Shown: one piece after another, positions 51,015 to 59,547 of the stretch
How positions within the stretch are numbered: the stretch's first letter is position 1
How the letters are laid out: every line of letters begins with the position of its first letter
Notes under the pieces: generated by a model
Told to the model about the DNA's origin: nothing
What the model saw: only the letters and a program-made list of their open reading frames with translations
Databases searched by the model: none
Translations under genes and position numbers: made by a program
Assembly (NCBI RefSeq): GCF_001428665.1
Contig: NZ_LMIJ01000010.1
Span: 164,978 to 225,729, forward strand
Direction of reading: 5' to 3'
From: Acidovorax sp. Root219
GTDB lineage: Bacteria; Pseudomonadota; Gammaproteobacteria; Burkholderiales; Burkholderiaceae_C
DNA: 60,752 nucleotides

Positions 51015-51851
51015 GTGGCCTTCCTCCCTGTTTTACGGTTACCGCCCTTGAGAGTCTTGTTGTCGTATTTGTGGCCCTGGCGCCACATGTCGCTGGTGAT
51101 GCAACTGGCACGCCGCGAAGTGCATGCACGCTACCGCCAGTCGTGGCTGGGCATGGTGTGGGTGGTGCTCACCCCGCTGCTGATGCTGGGGGTGTACACC
51201 CTGGTGTTCCGCCACGTGATGCGCGTGCGCTGGTATGGGGTGGATGAGGGCAACATGGCCTTCGCACTGCGCATCTACGCGGGGCTGGCGGTTTTCGGCT
51301 TTTTTGCCGAATGCGTGAACCGCGCGCCCAACCTGGTGCTGGAGCAGCCCCACCTGGTCAAGAAGGTGGTGTTTCCCCTGGAGATCATGCCCTGGGTGAA
51401 TGCGGTCAGCGCATCCGTGGGGCTGGGGGTGTCTGGACTGCTGCTGGTCGGCCTGGCGCTGCTCAGCGGCCATGGGCTGTCCGTCACCATGCTGGCGCTG
51501 CCGCTGGTCTGGCTGCCCTTGCTGCCGCTGGTGCTGGGCCTGGGCTGGTTTCTGGCCGGGGTGGGCACTTACGTGCGCGATGTGGGGCAGTTGCTGGGCA
51601 TGGTGGTGGCCGCGCTGATGTTCCTGAGCCCCATCTTCTTTCCGGTGGAGGCCCTGCCCGAGGCAGTGCGCCCCTGGCTGCTGCTGAACCCGCTGGCCTG
51701 GATCATGACGGGTACGCGCGAAGTGCTGCTGCACGGCCGCTGGCCCGACTGGCAGGCCCTGGCAATGCTGCTGGCGGCCTGCACGGCCATCGCCGCTGCG
51801 GGCGCCGCTTTCTTCCACAAGGTTCGCACGGGGTTCTCCGATGTCGTTTGA
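51015..51851 (+). CDS. wzm: Polysaccharide ABC transporter permease (Wzm-like)
   Basis: A 278-residue ABC-2 type membrane protein with six hydrophobic helices; QLARREVHARYRQSWLGMVWVVLTPL is the signature start of O-antigen/capsule export permeases, and FLSPIFFPVEALP and LNPLAWIMTGTREVLL are the typical late blocks. With the Wzt-like ATPase it moves a finished lipid-linked polysaccharide across the inner membrane. The start is uncertain: I chose a GTG with AGGAA upstream; a TTG at 50985 and an ATG at 51087 are alternatives. The end overlaps the ATPase gene by 11 bp. Confidence 0.87.
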   Translation: MAFLPVLRLPPLRVLLSYLWPWRHMSLVMQLARREVHARYRQSWLGMVWVVLTPLLMLGVYTLVFRHVMRVRWYGVDEGNMAFALRIYAGLAVFGFFAECVNRAPNLVLEQPHLVKKVVFPLEIMPWVNAVSASVGLGVSGLLLVGLALLSGHGLSVTMLALPLVWLPLLPLVLGLGWFLAGVGTYVRDVGQLLGMVVAALMFLSPIFFPVEALPEAVRPWLLLNPLAWIMTGTREVLLHGRWPDWQALAMLLAACTAIAAAGAAFFHKVRTGFSDVV

Positions 51852-53178
51852 TACCCCCGCAGGCACCACCCCGGCGCTGGCCATCGAGGCCCGTGGCGTG
51901 GGCAAGCGCTTTTCGCTGTTCGAGCAGCCGAGCGACCGGCTCAAGCAATTGCTCTGGGGCCGCTACAAGCAGTACAGCCGCGATTTCTGGGCGCTGCAGG
52001 ACGTGAGCTTCGACATCCGCCGCGGCGAGGTGGTCGGGCTGGTGGGCCGCAATGGCGCCGGCAAGTCCACCTTGCTGCAGATGGTGTGCGGCACGCTGGC
52101 ACCGACCAATGGCACGCTGGCAGTGCGCGGGCGCGTGGCGGCCCTGCTGGAGCTGGGTGCGGGCTTCAGCCCCGATTTCAGCGGGCTCGAGAACGTGTAC
52201 ATGAACGCCGCCATCCTGGGCATGGGGCGCGCTCAGGTGGACGAGCGGCTGGACAGCATCCTGGCGTTTGCCGACATCGGCCAGTTCATCCACCAGCCGG
52301 TCAAGACGTATTCCAGCGGCATGTTCGTGCGTCTGGCGTTTGCCGTGGCGACGAGCGTGGAGCCCGACATTCTGGTGATCGACGAGGCGCTGTCGGTCGG
52401 CGATGGCGCGTTTGCACGCAAGTCGTTCGACCGCATCATGGACCTCAAGGACAAGGGCGCCACCATCCTGTTCTGCTCGCATGCGATGTACCACGTGCAG
52501 GCCCTGTGTTCCCGCGCCCTGTGGCTGGAAGGGGGACGCATGCGCATGTGGGACGATGCACCACGGGTAACAGCGGCCTACGAGACTTCGCTGGTGATGG
52601 AAGCCCCTCCCAGCCAGCAGTCCACCCTGGGGGCACACGATGCCGAGCCGGCATCGCCCGCCACGGATGGCGACGCACCATCCAGCGACACCGATCGCTT
52701 TGAAGCCCGCATGAAGGCCGATGGCGCCCTGGTGCGCAAGGCGCCAGACGGCACCGCCGTGCTCACCGGCATCGAGGCATTGGCCGATGGCGTTGCCGCC
52801 AGCGAGTTGGCCATCCACTCCGGGGTGACCACGCTGGAGGTGCGCATCCGCTTTGCCAGCGACCCGGCATTGCCCTGCCCTTCGGTGGCCATCGGCATCG
52901 CCCACGCCAATGGCACGGTGGTCGCCAGCGCTGGAAGCGCCAACGATGGAGTGGAACTGTCCCGCGACGCCTCGGGCGCCGGCATGGGCGTGCTCACGCT
53001 GCCGCGCCTGCCGCTCCTGAAGGGTGACTACACGGTATCCATCATCCTGGCGTGCGAGCGTGGCCTGCATGTCTATGAAGTCGTGGAGCGCGCGATCACG
53101 CTGCGCGTGGTGCAGACCGGGCTGGAGCAGGGATTGGTCAGCCTGCCCCACCAATGGAACAGCGGAGCCGGTGCGTGA
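51841..53178 (+). CDS. wzt: Polysaccharide ABC transporter ATPase with glycan-recognition domain (Wzt-like)
   Basis: A 445-residue ATPase. The nucleotide-binding domain (residues ~1-250) has Walker A GRNGAGKSTLL, signature YSSGMFVRLAFA and Walker B ILVIDEALSVGD, the variant found in O-antigen and teichoic-acid exporters. The C-terminal ~190 residues (for example TTLEVRIRFASDPALPCPSVAIGI) resemble the Wzt C-terminal carbohydrate-binding domain, which recognises the end-modified glycan. The start overlaps the permease end by 11 bp and the stop overlaps the next gene by 4 bp. Confidence 0.93.
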   Translation: MSFDTPAGTTPALAIEARGVGKRFSLFEQPSDRLKQLLWGRYKQYSRDFWALQDVSFDIRRGEVVGLVGRNGAGKSTLLQMVCGTLAPTNGTLAVRGRVAALLELGAGFSPDFSGLENVYMNAAILGMGRAQVDERLDSILAFADIGQFIHQPVKTYSSGMFVRLAFAVATSVEPDILVIDEALSVGDGAFARKSFDRIMDLKDKGATILFCSHAMYHVQALCSRALWLEGGRMRMWDDAPRVTAAYETSLVMEAPPSQQSTLGAHDAEPASPATDGDAPSSDTDRFEARMKADGALVRKAPDGTAVLTGIEALADGVAASELAIHSGVTTLEVRIRFASDPALPCPSVAIGIAHANGTVVASAGSANDGVELSRDASGAGMGVLTLPRLPLLKGDYTVSIILACERGLHVYEVVERAITLRVVQTGLEQGLVSLPHQWNSGAGA

Positions 53179-54185
53179 GCGTGCGGCCATGGCATGCCGT
53201 CGAGCTGGGCGAATCGCAGATGGGCGAGACCCGCGCCCTGTTTGAGCAGGTGTTCGGCCATTCCATGAGCGAAGCGCTCTGGCGCTGGAAATACGACGGC
53301 GGACGGGGGTGCGCCACCGGCACGCGGGACGAAGATGGCGCCCTGCTAGCCCATTACGGCGGAACAGCCCGAACGCTGGTCTGCGAGGGGCAACCGCTGC
53401 AGGCCGTGCAATTGGGCGATGTGATGGTGAAAGTCCAGGCGCGCGGCATTCTGTCGCGCCAGGGGCCGTTTGCCACAGCCACCCAGGCATTTTTGCACGA
53501 CCATATCGGCTCGCCCGGCGGGTTTGCATTGGGGTTTGGCTTTCCGAGCGCGCGCCACACACGCCTGGGTGAAAAGCTCGGCCTGTACACCCCGCTGGGC
53601 GAGGTGCTGGAGGTGCGCTGGAACACGCCCTCCTGCCCCACTCCATTCTGGAAACGCCCCTGGGTCTGCGCCCCCGTGGACTGGAGTGCAGCGCACACCG
53701 ACGCCCGCCTTGATGCCTTGTGGGATGCCTTGCGCCAGACCGCGCAGGGCTTCGTGCTACCCCAGCGCGACGCGCGCTGGTGGCGCCACCGCTTTGCCAA
53801 CCATCCTGATGGACCGTACCGGTGCTGGTGGGTGCGCGGCCGCTTTTCGCGCCGCATTCTGGGCGCTGTGGTACTGCGACCTGGGCAGGGCCCGGCGGCG
53901 GACTGGGAGCTGCTGGACTGGCTGGGTGCCGTGCAGGACACTCCCACCCTGCTGGCTGCCGCCCGCGAGCTGGCCGCGCACGGTGGGGCCAGGGCCTTGA
54001 ACAGCTGGCTGAGCCAGCCTCTGGTACGCCACCTGCAGGCGCTCGCGCCCCCGCCGGATGGCGCACAGGCATCCGAACAATCCGCCTGCCCCTACTGCGT
54101 GACACAACGCACTGCACCAGCGGTGCCTGCTGCCCTGCGTAACCAGCCCTGGTGGCTGACGGGTGGCGATACGGACTTTCGCTGA
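53175..54185 (+). CDS. GNAT-like acyltransferase of the polysaccharide locus
   Basis: A 336-residue protein resembling GNAT-type acetyltransferases fused to a C-terminal part of similar size. The N-terminus reads VRPWHAVELGESQMGETRALFEQVFGH, followed by WRWKYDG and ALLAHYGGTARTLV, with the acetyl-CoA region near GPFATATQAFLHDH. The start is a GTG overlapping the Wzt stop (GTGA), with GGAG upstream, so translation is coupled. It probably modifies a sugar of the exported glycan. The exact reaction is unknown. Confidence 0.68.
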   Translation: MSVRPWHAVELGESQMGETRALFEQVFGHSMSEALWRWKYDGGRGCATGTRDEDGALLAHYGGTARTLVCEGQPLQAVQLGDVMVKVQARGILSRQGPFATATQAFLHDHIGSPGGFALGFGFPSARHTRLGEKLGLYTPLGEVLEVRWNTPSCPTPFWKRPWVCAPVDWSAAHTDARLDALWDALRQTAQGFVLPQRDARWWRHRFANHPDGPYRCWWVRGRFSRRILGAVVLRPGQGPAADWELLDWLGAVQDTPTLLAAARELAAHGGARALNSWLSQPLVRHLQALAPPPDGAQASEQSACPYCVTQRTAPAVPAALRNQPWWLTGGDTDFR

Positions 54186-54187
54186 GC

Positions 54188-55123
54188 ATGTCGGCAGCCG
54201 CTGCATTGTCCCCATGGAGTCTCAGGGCGCAGGCGCCCGAGTACGGCTGGCTGGTGCCCGCCATGGCACGGTTGCCTGATGCCCTGGCCTATCCCATGGC
54301 CCGCTGGCGCGGCGCTATCAATGCCCACCACGACCGCGACTGGGTCTCGCTGAGCCTGGGTCACCGGCATGTGGCGGCCATGGTCGAACAGGGCCTGGCA
54401 CAGCTCCTGCCGCCCGAACAAGTGGCCGACGCAGTGGTGGAGCGCTTCGAAACCGTGGCCCGCGAAGAAATGGAAGCGCGGGCATTGCAATTGCGGGGCC
54501 TTTCGCATTTCGACATCGAGGCGGCGCAAGCGCTGGACACGCTGGCCACCCGCCCACCGGGGCGCGGCCTTGTGCTGGTGACACCGCATCTGGAAACCTT
54601 CGTGCTGGGTATTGCGGCCCTGGCCAGCCGCGGCACGCGCGTCCACCCTGTCATGTCCATCGTGTCGGAAGACCCGCGTGTGCACCCTGCCATCAGGGCC
54701 CATTTCCGGCTGAAGTACAGCGGGCTGGAGCGCCATCTGCAGGGCGGCAAGCTGGCGGATGCGGAAACCTCGATGCGCTATTTTTACCGCATGTTGGCCC
54801 AGGGCGATGTGGTTGTGGTGCTGGCCGATGCCCCGGCACCGCCCGACGGCCCCGGCGTGTGCCTGCCTTTTCTGGGCGCGCAACGCAAGGTAGCCCAGGG
54901 CGCGCTGCGCCTGGCCACGCAGTCGGGCAGCCTGCTGGCGGCCTTTGCCTGCCATGCCCACGGTGGCCGCCGGCATTCGGTGGCCCTGTCGCCGCTGTGG
55001 GACCCCCAGGACGATGCCCAGGCCACCTATGCACGGGCCTTTGCGTTCATGGAGCAACACATCCGCGTGAACCCCGCGCGGTGGTGGGGATCTCACTTGC
55101 TACCGCTGTACCCGGCCTGCTGA
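54188..55123 (+). CDS. LpxL/LPLAT-like acyltransferase with altered catalytic motif
   Basis: A 311-residue protein of the lysophospholipid/lipid A acyltransferase type. Typical blocks are GLVLVTPHLETFVLG, AIRAHFRLKYSG, GDVVVVLADAP and CLPFLGAQRKVAQGALRLA. In LpxL-type enzymes the first block carries H-x4-E/D; here the acid position is Val, so activity is uncertain. The start used is the ATG 2 bp after the upstream stop. It is encoded between the GNAT and glycosyltransferase genes and may acylate the glycan or its lipid carrier. Family is moderately sure. Confidence 0.68.
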   Translation: MSAAAALSPWSLRAQAPEYGWLVPAMARLPDALAYPMARWRGAINAHHDRDWVSLSLGHRHVAAMVEQGLAQLLPPEQVADAVVERFETVAREEMEARALQLRGLSHFDIEAAQALDTLATRPPGRGLVLVTPHLETFVLGIAALASRGTRVHPVMSIVSEDPRVHPAIRAHFRLKYSGLERHLQGGKLADAETSMRYFYRMLAQGDVVVVLADAPAPPDGPGVCLPFLGAQRKVAQGALRLATQSGSLLAAFACHAHGGRRHSVALSPLWDPQDDAQATYARAFAFMEQHIRVNPARWWGSHLLPLYPAC

Positions 55124-55138
55124 AAGACACCTCCAACC

Positions 55139-55900
55139 ATGACCTCTTGCGTGGATGATGATGAATTCCTTTTCCTGGCCTGTGTGAGCCGCTGGGAGGT
55201 GGCCCGCGCGCGGCTACTGACCTCGCACTGCCTGCAGGCGGGCAAGCGCCCCCTTTGGCTGCGCTGGAATGCCAGCTCAGCGGCAGAGGCTTTCAACGAC
55301 GTGATGGATGCGAGCCCCCCCCACCGCTGGGTGGTATGGCTGCACCAGGATGTGGTGCTGCCTGAGGGCTGGGACACATTGTTCAGCCAGGCCATCGCGC
55401 AGGCCGAGCAGCGACTGGGCCGGCTTTCCATCGTGGGCGCCTACGGTGTCATCGGCGCCGGCGTACAGGCACGCCATGCAGGCCACGTGCTTGACCGCGG
55501 CCATGTGCTGCGCGGCCCTGCGGAACTGCCCAGCCTGGTGGACAGCCTTGATGAACTCCTGGTGGCGGTGCGCAGCGACAGCGGCCTGCGCATGGATCCC
55601 GCGCTGGGATGGGACTTCTACGCCACCGACCTGGTGCTGCAGGCTCAGGCTGCAGGCCAGCAAGCGGCCGCAGTGGATGCTTTTTGCGAGCACTGGTCGG
55701 ACACGCCTTCGCAGCCCCCTCTACCCCGCGCCACGGCCCAGCGGATTGCGCACAGCGGCACGGCCTTCGAAGCCAAGTGGGAGTCCCACTTGCCTGTGAC
55801 GACCACCTGTGTGGCGATTCAGCAGCGCGGCGACGTGCGCGCCATGGCGCAGTCGCTGCTGGGCGACGGTGTTGACCCCCTGGAAAAGGCAGCCCCATGA
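55139..55900 (+). CDS. Glycosyltransferase-like protein (GT2-related)
   Basis: A 253-residue protein resembling short GT2-related glycosyltransferases. The block RWVVWLHQDVVLPEGWDTLF (HQD in place of the usual DxD) and the late LGWDFYATDLVLQAQAAGQQAAAVDAFCEHW are characteristic. No membrane segment is visible. Its stop overlaps the methyltransferase start by 4 bp (ATGA). It is presumably one of the sugar transferases of the exported glycan; donor and acceptor are unknown. Confidence 0.7.
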   Translation: MTSCVDDDEFLFLACVSRWEVARARLLTSHCLQAGKRPLWLRWNASSAAEAFNDVMDASPPHRWVVWLHQDVVLPEGWDTLFSQAIAQAEQRLGRLSIVGAYGVIGAGVQARHAGHVLDRGHVLRGPAELPSLVDSLDELLVAVRSDSGLRMDPALGWDFYATDLVLQAQAAGQQAAAVDAFCEHWSDTPSQPPLPRATAQRIAHSGTAFEAKWESHLPVTTTCVAIQQRGDVRAMAQSLLGDGVDPLEKAAP

Positions 55901-57081
55901 CCCCCATTGCCCTGGTCATCGTCTCCACCGCGTCGAGCCCGCTGTCGTCGGAAGAATTTCGCCATGGCTGGGACCAGTTGCACCGCGTGCTGCCACCACC
56001 CACCGTGTGGCTGGAAACGCAGGCGCTGGCCAGCCCGCAGGCATGGCACCAGGCCCTGGAGCAAGCACCGGCCGCGGCCCCGCTGGACGGGAACGCCCGC
56101 GTTCTGCTGCTGCGCCATGGCCACGCCATGATCGACCCCGATGTGCTGGAGCGGCTGGGGCAGGCGCTCGACGATGCACAGGATGCGCCCACGGCGATGC
56201 ACGCTTTCGACCCGGGCTTTCCCCCGGCCCTGGCACCCGACTACTGCACGGTGCGCGGCATGGAGCGCTACCTGGAGCAACTGGGTGCCCGCGAGCTCCC
56301 CCTCCTCCTCGACAGTGGCCAGCATGTACCGCTGGTGACGCTGACCACGGTGGCCGCCGTGCGCGCCGGCACCGTGCGCAGCAGCGCCCATTGGGTACCC
56401 GGTGCCTTCGTGCACGACTTTGCCAGCTACCACCAGGCGCGGCGCGAGGACATGCTGCCCCTGCTACCTGCCGGCGTGGCCCGTGTGCTGGACGTGGGCG
56501 GTGGTGAGGGCGGCTTCCTGCAGGCTGTCAAGGAACTGCGCGGCTGCGAGACCCACCTGGCCGAGTATTCGCAAGAGGCCTGCCGCACCGCACGCACCCA
56601 GGTGGACCATGTGTGGCAGGGCGACTTTCTCACGCAGCCGTTCGCAGGGCTCCCGGGGCAAGGCCAGGGCGCGTTCGACTGCATCAGTTTTCTGGACGTG
56701 CTGGAGCATGCCAACGACCCGCGTGCCTGGCTGGCCAGGGCCCGGGGCCTGCTGGCGCCGGGCGGATCGGTGCTCATCTCCATTCCCAATGTGGGCCACT
56801 GGGGCGTGATGGCCGACCTGATCGAGGGGCGTTGGGACTACTGCCCGCTGGGCATCCACTGCGTCACCCATGTACGCTTCTTCACCTGGAAGACCCTGCA
56901 GGACTTGCTGACCAGCGCAGGATTTGCAGTGGATCACCTGGAGCGCGTCCAGGTGCCCGCCCCCGAAGACTGGGCCAGCCACTGGGCGCACACCCCGCGC
57001 CTGAAGGCGGATCCGGCGAGCTGGAATACCTATGCCTTCCTGGTGCGCGCCACCCCGCTCAAGGAGGGCCCATGGGCTTGA
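55897..57081 (+). CDS. SAM-dependent methyltransferase with N-terminal extension
   Basis: A 394-residue protein. About 190 N-terminal residues resemble a degenerate glycosyltransferase-like part (ARVLLLRHGHAMIDPDVLERL). The C-terminal half is a class I methyltransferase: RVLDVGGGEGGFLQAVK (motif I), GAFDCISFLDVLEHANDP, LLAPGGSVLISIPNVGHW and HVRFFTWKTLQDLLTSAGF. This C-terminal type is common in O-antigen and polysaccharide loci, where it methylates the growing or terminating sugar, a possible signal for the Wzt C-terminal domain. It overlaps both neighbours (4 bp and 10 bp). Confidence 0.85.
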   Translation: MTPIALVIVSTASSPLSSEEFRHGWDQLHRVLPPPTVWLETQALASPQAWHQALEQAPAAAPLDGNARVLLLRHGHAMIDPDVLERLGQALDDAQDAPTAMHAFDPGFPPALAPDYCTVRGMERYLEQLGARELPLLLDSGQHVPLVTLTTVAAVRAGTVRSSAHWVPGAFVHDFASYHQARREDMLPLLPAGVARVLDVGGGEGGFLQAVKELRGCETHLAEYSQEACRTARTQVDHVWQGDFLTQPFAGLPGQGQGAFDCISFLDVLEHANDPRAWLARARGLLAPGGSVLISIPNVGHWGVMADLIEGRWDYCPLGIHCVTHVRFFTWKTLQDLLTSAGFAVDHLERVQVPAPEDWASHWAHTPRLKADPASWNTYAFLVRATPLKEGPWA

Positions 57082-58205
57082 GCTGCTGCGCCGTTCTGGT
57101 GAACTACAGGGATGCCGCCGAGGTTACGTTGGCAGTGGCGTCGGTGCTGTCGGATGCGCCGGGCCTCGAGGTGCGCGTGGTCGACAACAGCGATGACGAT
57201 GCCGAATGGGCCTTGCTGCGATCACTGCTCCCGCAGGCAGTCCACTGCCATCGCGCCGAGGGGAACATCGGATTCGGCCGGGGCTGCAATCTGGCTGTGG
57301 CTGCCTCTTCGGCCGACTGCTTTTTCCTGGTGAACCCTGATGTACGCCTGGTCAAGGGCTGCACGGCGGCACTGATCGAAGCACTTGCCCACGACCCCAC
57401 GCTGGGAGCGATCGCCCCCCGACAGTTCCTGGATGCGGCCCTGCAGTGGCGCCTGCCGCCCAGCTGGCTGCCCACGGCCGTGCGCGCATGGGCCACCGAG
57501 CGGGCCCGCAGGGAGCCCCCCATCCGGGATCGGGTTCGCCACGCCACGGGGGCTGAGGCCTTGCGCTACTGGCAAGCCCGCCATGCACCGCTGCGCCAGC
57601 GGGCGCTGTCCGGTGGCGCGGTCATGGTGCACCGCAGTGCACTGGACGCAGGCGGAGACCTGTTCGACCCGCGTTTCTTCATGTACTTCGAGGACTCCGA
57701 CCTCTGCCTGCGCTTGCGCCGGCAGGGCTTGGGCATGGCCATGGCGCCGGAGGCGCAGGCCATTCATGCCTGGCGCAACGCCCCCCACAAGCAGGGCCTA
57801 ATGGAGGCCGGCGCCGCCGTCTACTTCGCCAAACACCATGCCGACGACTGCTGGCTGCACAAGGCCCACCGGCTGCAGCAGATACCGCCCGGGCCGCTGG
57901 GGGACCTTAGCCAGCCAAGCCGACGCACCCTCGAAGGCATAGAGCTGGAGGTGCCCGCACCTCTGCAGGCAGGCTGGGTGCTGGAGCTCAGCCCCGATCC
58001 TTTGCGGCAGATCTGTGTCGGGCACCTGGGAACCGGGGCACGGGCATCGGCCTCATACCAGACGCTGGGGCATTTCGGCTCCGGCACCGTGTTTGTGCGC
58101 TTGCGCAGCAGCCGGGTGGATGACCGCGATGGACCCGAAGTGATGGCCATGCTGGAGCCGCCGCATACCGCCCCACGGGAGACAGGAACAGGTTCCACAG
58201 GTTGA
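57072..58205 (+). CDS. GT2 glycosyltransferase (rhamnosyltransferase-like)
   Basis: A 377-residue family 2 glycosyltransferase. It begins SCCAVLVNYRDAAEVTLAV, with the nucleotide-sugar motif FFLVNPDVRL, GNIGFGRGCNLA, and the acceptor-side block FFMYFEDSDLCLRLRRQG. These are the hallmarks of rhamnosyl- and related transferases of polysaccharide loci. AAGGAGG precedes the ATG, which lies 10 bp inside the end of the methyltransferase gene. The last ~90 residues are an additional, beta-rich tail of unknown role. It is the last gene of the polysaccharide operon. Confidence 0.88.
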   Translation: MGLSCCAVLVNYRDAAEVTLAVASVLSDAPGLEVRVVDNSDDDAEWALLRSLLPQAVHCHRAEGNIGFGRGCNLAVAASSADCFFLVNPDVRLVKGCTAALIEALAHDPTLGAIAPRQFLDAALQWRLPPSWLPTAVRAWATERARREPPIRDRVRHATGAEALRYWQARHAPLRQRALSGGAVMVHRSALDAGGDLFDPRFFMYFEDSDLCLRLRRQGLGMAMAPEAQAIHAWRNAPHKQGLMEAGAAVYFAKHHADDCWLHKAHRLQQIPPGPLGDLSQPSRRTLEGIELEVPAPLQAGWVLELSPDPLRQICVGHLGTGARASASYQTLGHFGSGTVFVRLRSSRVDDRDGPEVMAMLEPPHTAPRETGTGSTG

Positions 58206-58419
58206 ACGGTGCGTCACTGGCCCGGGACCCGACACATCCTGTAGCGCGATGTGCACCCGCCACTCTGCGAAAATCACGCCCGATAGGGCATGCCGACAAG
58301 CCGCCCGAGGCACCTTTGCCACCCACCGCCTTCATGTCCTGACCGCCCCGTCAGGCCGTGCCAGCAGCACTTTTCCCCGCCAGGCTTGCCCGGCATTTCG
58401 ACTTCTTGGGAGTGAGTAC

Positions 58420-59304
58420 ATGTCTACTCTTGGTTTCCTTTCACCCCCGCCGGACAAGCCGTCGCCCAGCGCCATGGCTATGCAGTTGGCAATGGCCGTC
58501 GCCGGCATCGCCCTGGGTGGACAAGCACTGGCGCAGACCGCCCCCCAGGGTACCGCTCCTGGCGCGCTCGCGCGCCCAGGCACTGTGGTGGCTGCCCCCT
58601 CGCCCGCAACTGCGCCTCCTGCGGCCGCCTCCCTCCAGGCGGGGGGCGCCAACCCCTTCGACGCCCAGCGCAAGGCATGGCCGGATCGCGTCCCACCCGT
58701 CCCGCCGCCACCACCACCGCCGCCACCCGCCGTGGTGACCGACCAGGACCTGCAGTTGTACGGTGTGGTGATTGCGGGCAGCGTCAAAATGGCCAATGTG
58801 CGCCTGGGGCCGCGCTTTGCCAGCTCGGCCACCGAGGGGCGCCCCTTCTCGACCTTCCGCGAGGGGCAGGCACTGGGCGAATTCACGCTGACACAGGTGC
58901 ACCCCACCCACGTGGTGCTGTCAGCACCCGGCGGGCACCAGAGCATCTATTTCACCAAGAAGACGGACAGGGCTGCCGGCCCCGGGGCGCCAGCCCCTGT
59001 GGCGCAGGGCCAGTCGCCCGTTCAGGGCGCGACGCCGGTGGTACAGGCGCCTGCCGGGGATCCCGCCGCCACGCAGGCAGCCGCCGCAGCGGTCGCGCCC
59101 CCACCAGGGGCCAATGCCGGGCAGGCGGCCCAGCAGCAGGCAGCGGCAGCCCCGGCGGCCCCACCGGCAGCCAACTCACCGAACGCAGCCAACACGGTGT
59201 TCAACAGCCTGTCCGAGGCACTGAATGCTGCACGCAACAATGCCAACATGCAGCAGAACCAGGGTGCCAACCCTTTCCAGGTTCCCAGCGCACCCCGGCA
59301 ATGA
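58420..59304 (+). CDS. GspC/PilP-like periplasmic protein
   Basis: A 294-residue protein with an N-terminal hydrophobic segment (AMQLAMAVAGIALGGQALAQ) that acts as signal or anchor. A Pro-rich stretch with eight or more consecutive prolines (about residues 97-106) follows, then a ~75-residue domain (LQLYGVVIAGSVKMANVRLG, REGQALGEFTLTQVHPTHVVLS) resembling the HR domain of type II secretion GspC. The tail is Ala/Gln/Pro-rich and disordered. The start is the ATG after GGGAGTGAG. The other gsp genes are not in the window. It is 214 bp from the polysaccharide operon, so its link to it is uncertain. Confidence 0.65.
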   Translation: MSTLGFLSPPPDKPSPSAMAMQLAMAVAGIALGGQALAQTAPQGTAPGALARPGTVVAAPSPATAPPAAASLQAGGANPFDAQRKAWPDRVPPVPPPPPPPPPAVVTDQDLQLYGVVIAGSVKMANVRLGPRFASSATEGRPFSTFREGQALGEFTLTQVHPTHVVLSAPGGHQSIYFTKKTDRAAGPGAPAPVAQGQSPVQGATPVVQAPAGDPAATQAAAAAVAPPPGANAGQAAQQQAAAAPAAPPAANSPNAANTVFNSLSEALNAARNNANMQQNQGANPFQVPSAPRQ

Positions 59305-59493
59305 AGCCCACTTAGGAGGCTGCGCGGCAGAAAGCATCGAAGCGAAACGGTTCACAACCGAGGAACCGGTTTGTCGGGCGTTGCTCCTTCTGCCCCGCGG
59401 CGTCTTGGCCCCGGCGCTGTGCGCGGGACCAGCAGCGGTGGCGAAGAGATCGCAGCAATCAATCCGACCCGCCGCGCGATCACTTCATGGAAT

Positions 59494-59520
59494 AAAAAAA
59501 GGCCCCTCGGGGCCTTTTTT
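59494..59520. terminator. Bidirectional Rho-independent terminator
   Basis: A GGCCC/GGGCC stem with a CTCG loop is flanked by an A-run on the left and six T residues on the right. It therefore works for both the GspC-like gene (plus strand) and the convergent secreted protein gene (minus strand). Confidence 0.92.
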
Positions 59521-59547
59521 ACGTATGAGCAAAGCGCTGGCTGGTGT

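Noticed and set aside
51703..54264. An 853-codon open frame on the minus strand
   Set aside because: Antisense to the Wzt-like and GNAT-like genes, which have clear motifs; shadow frame.
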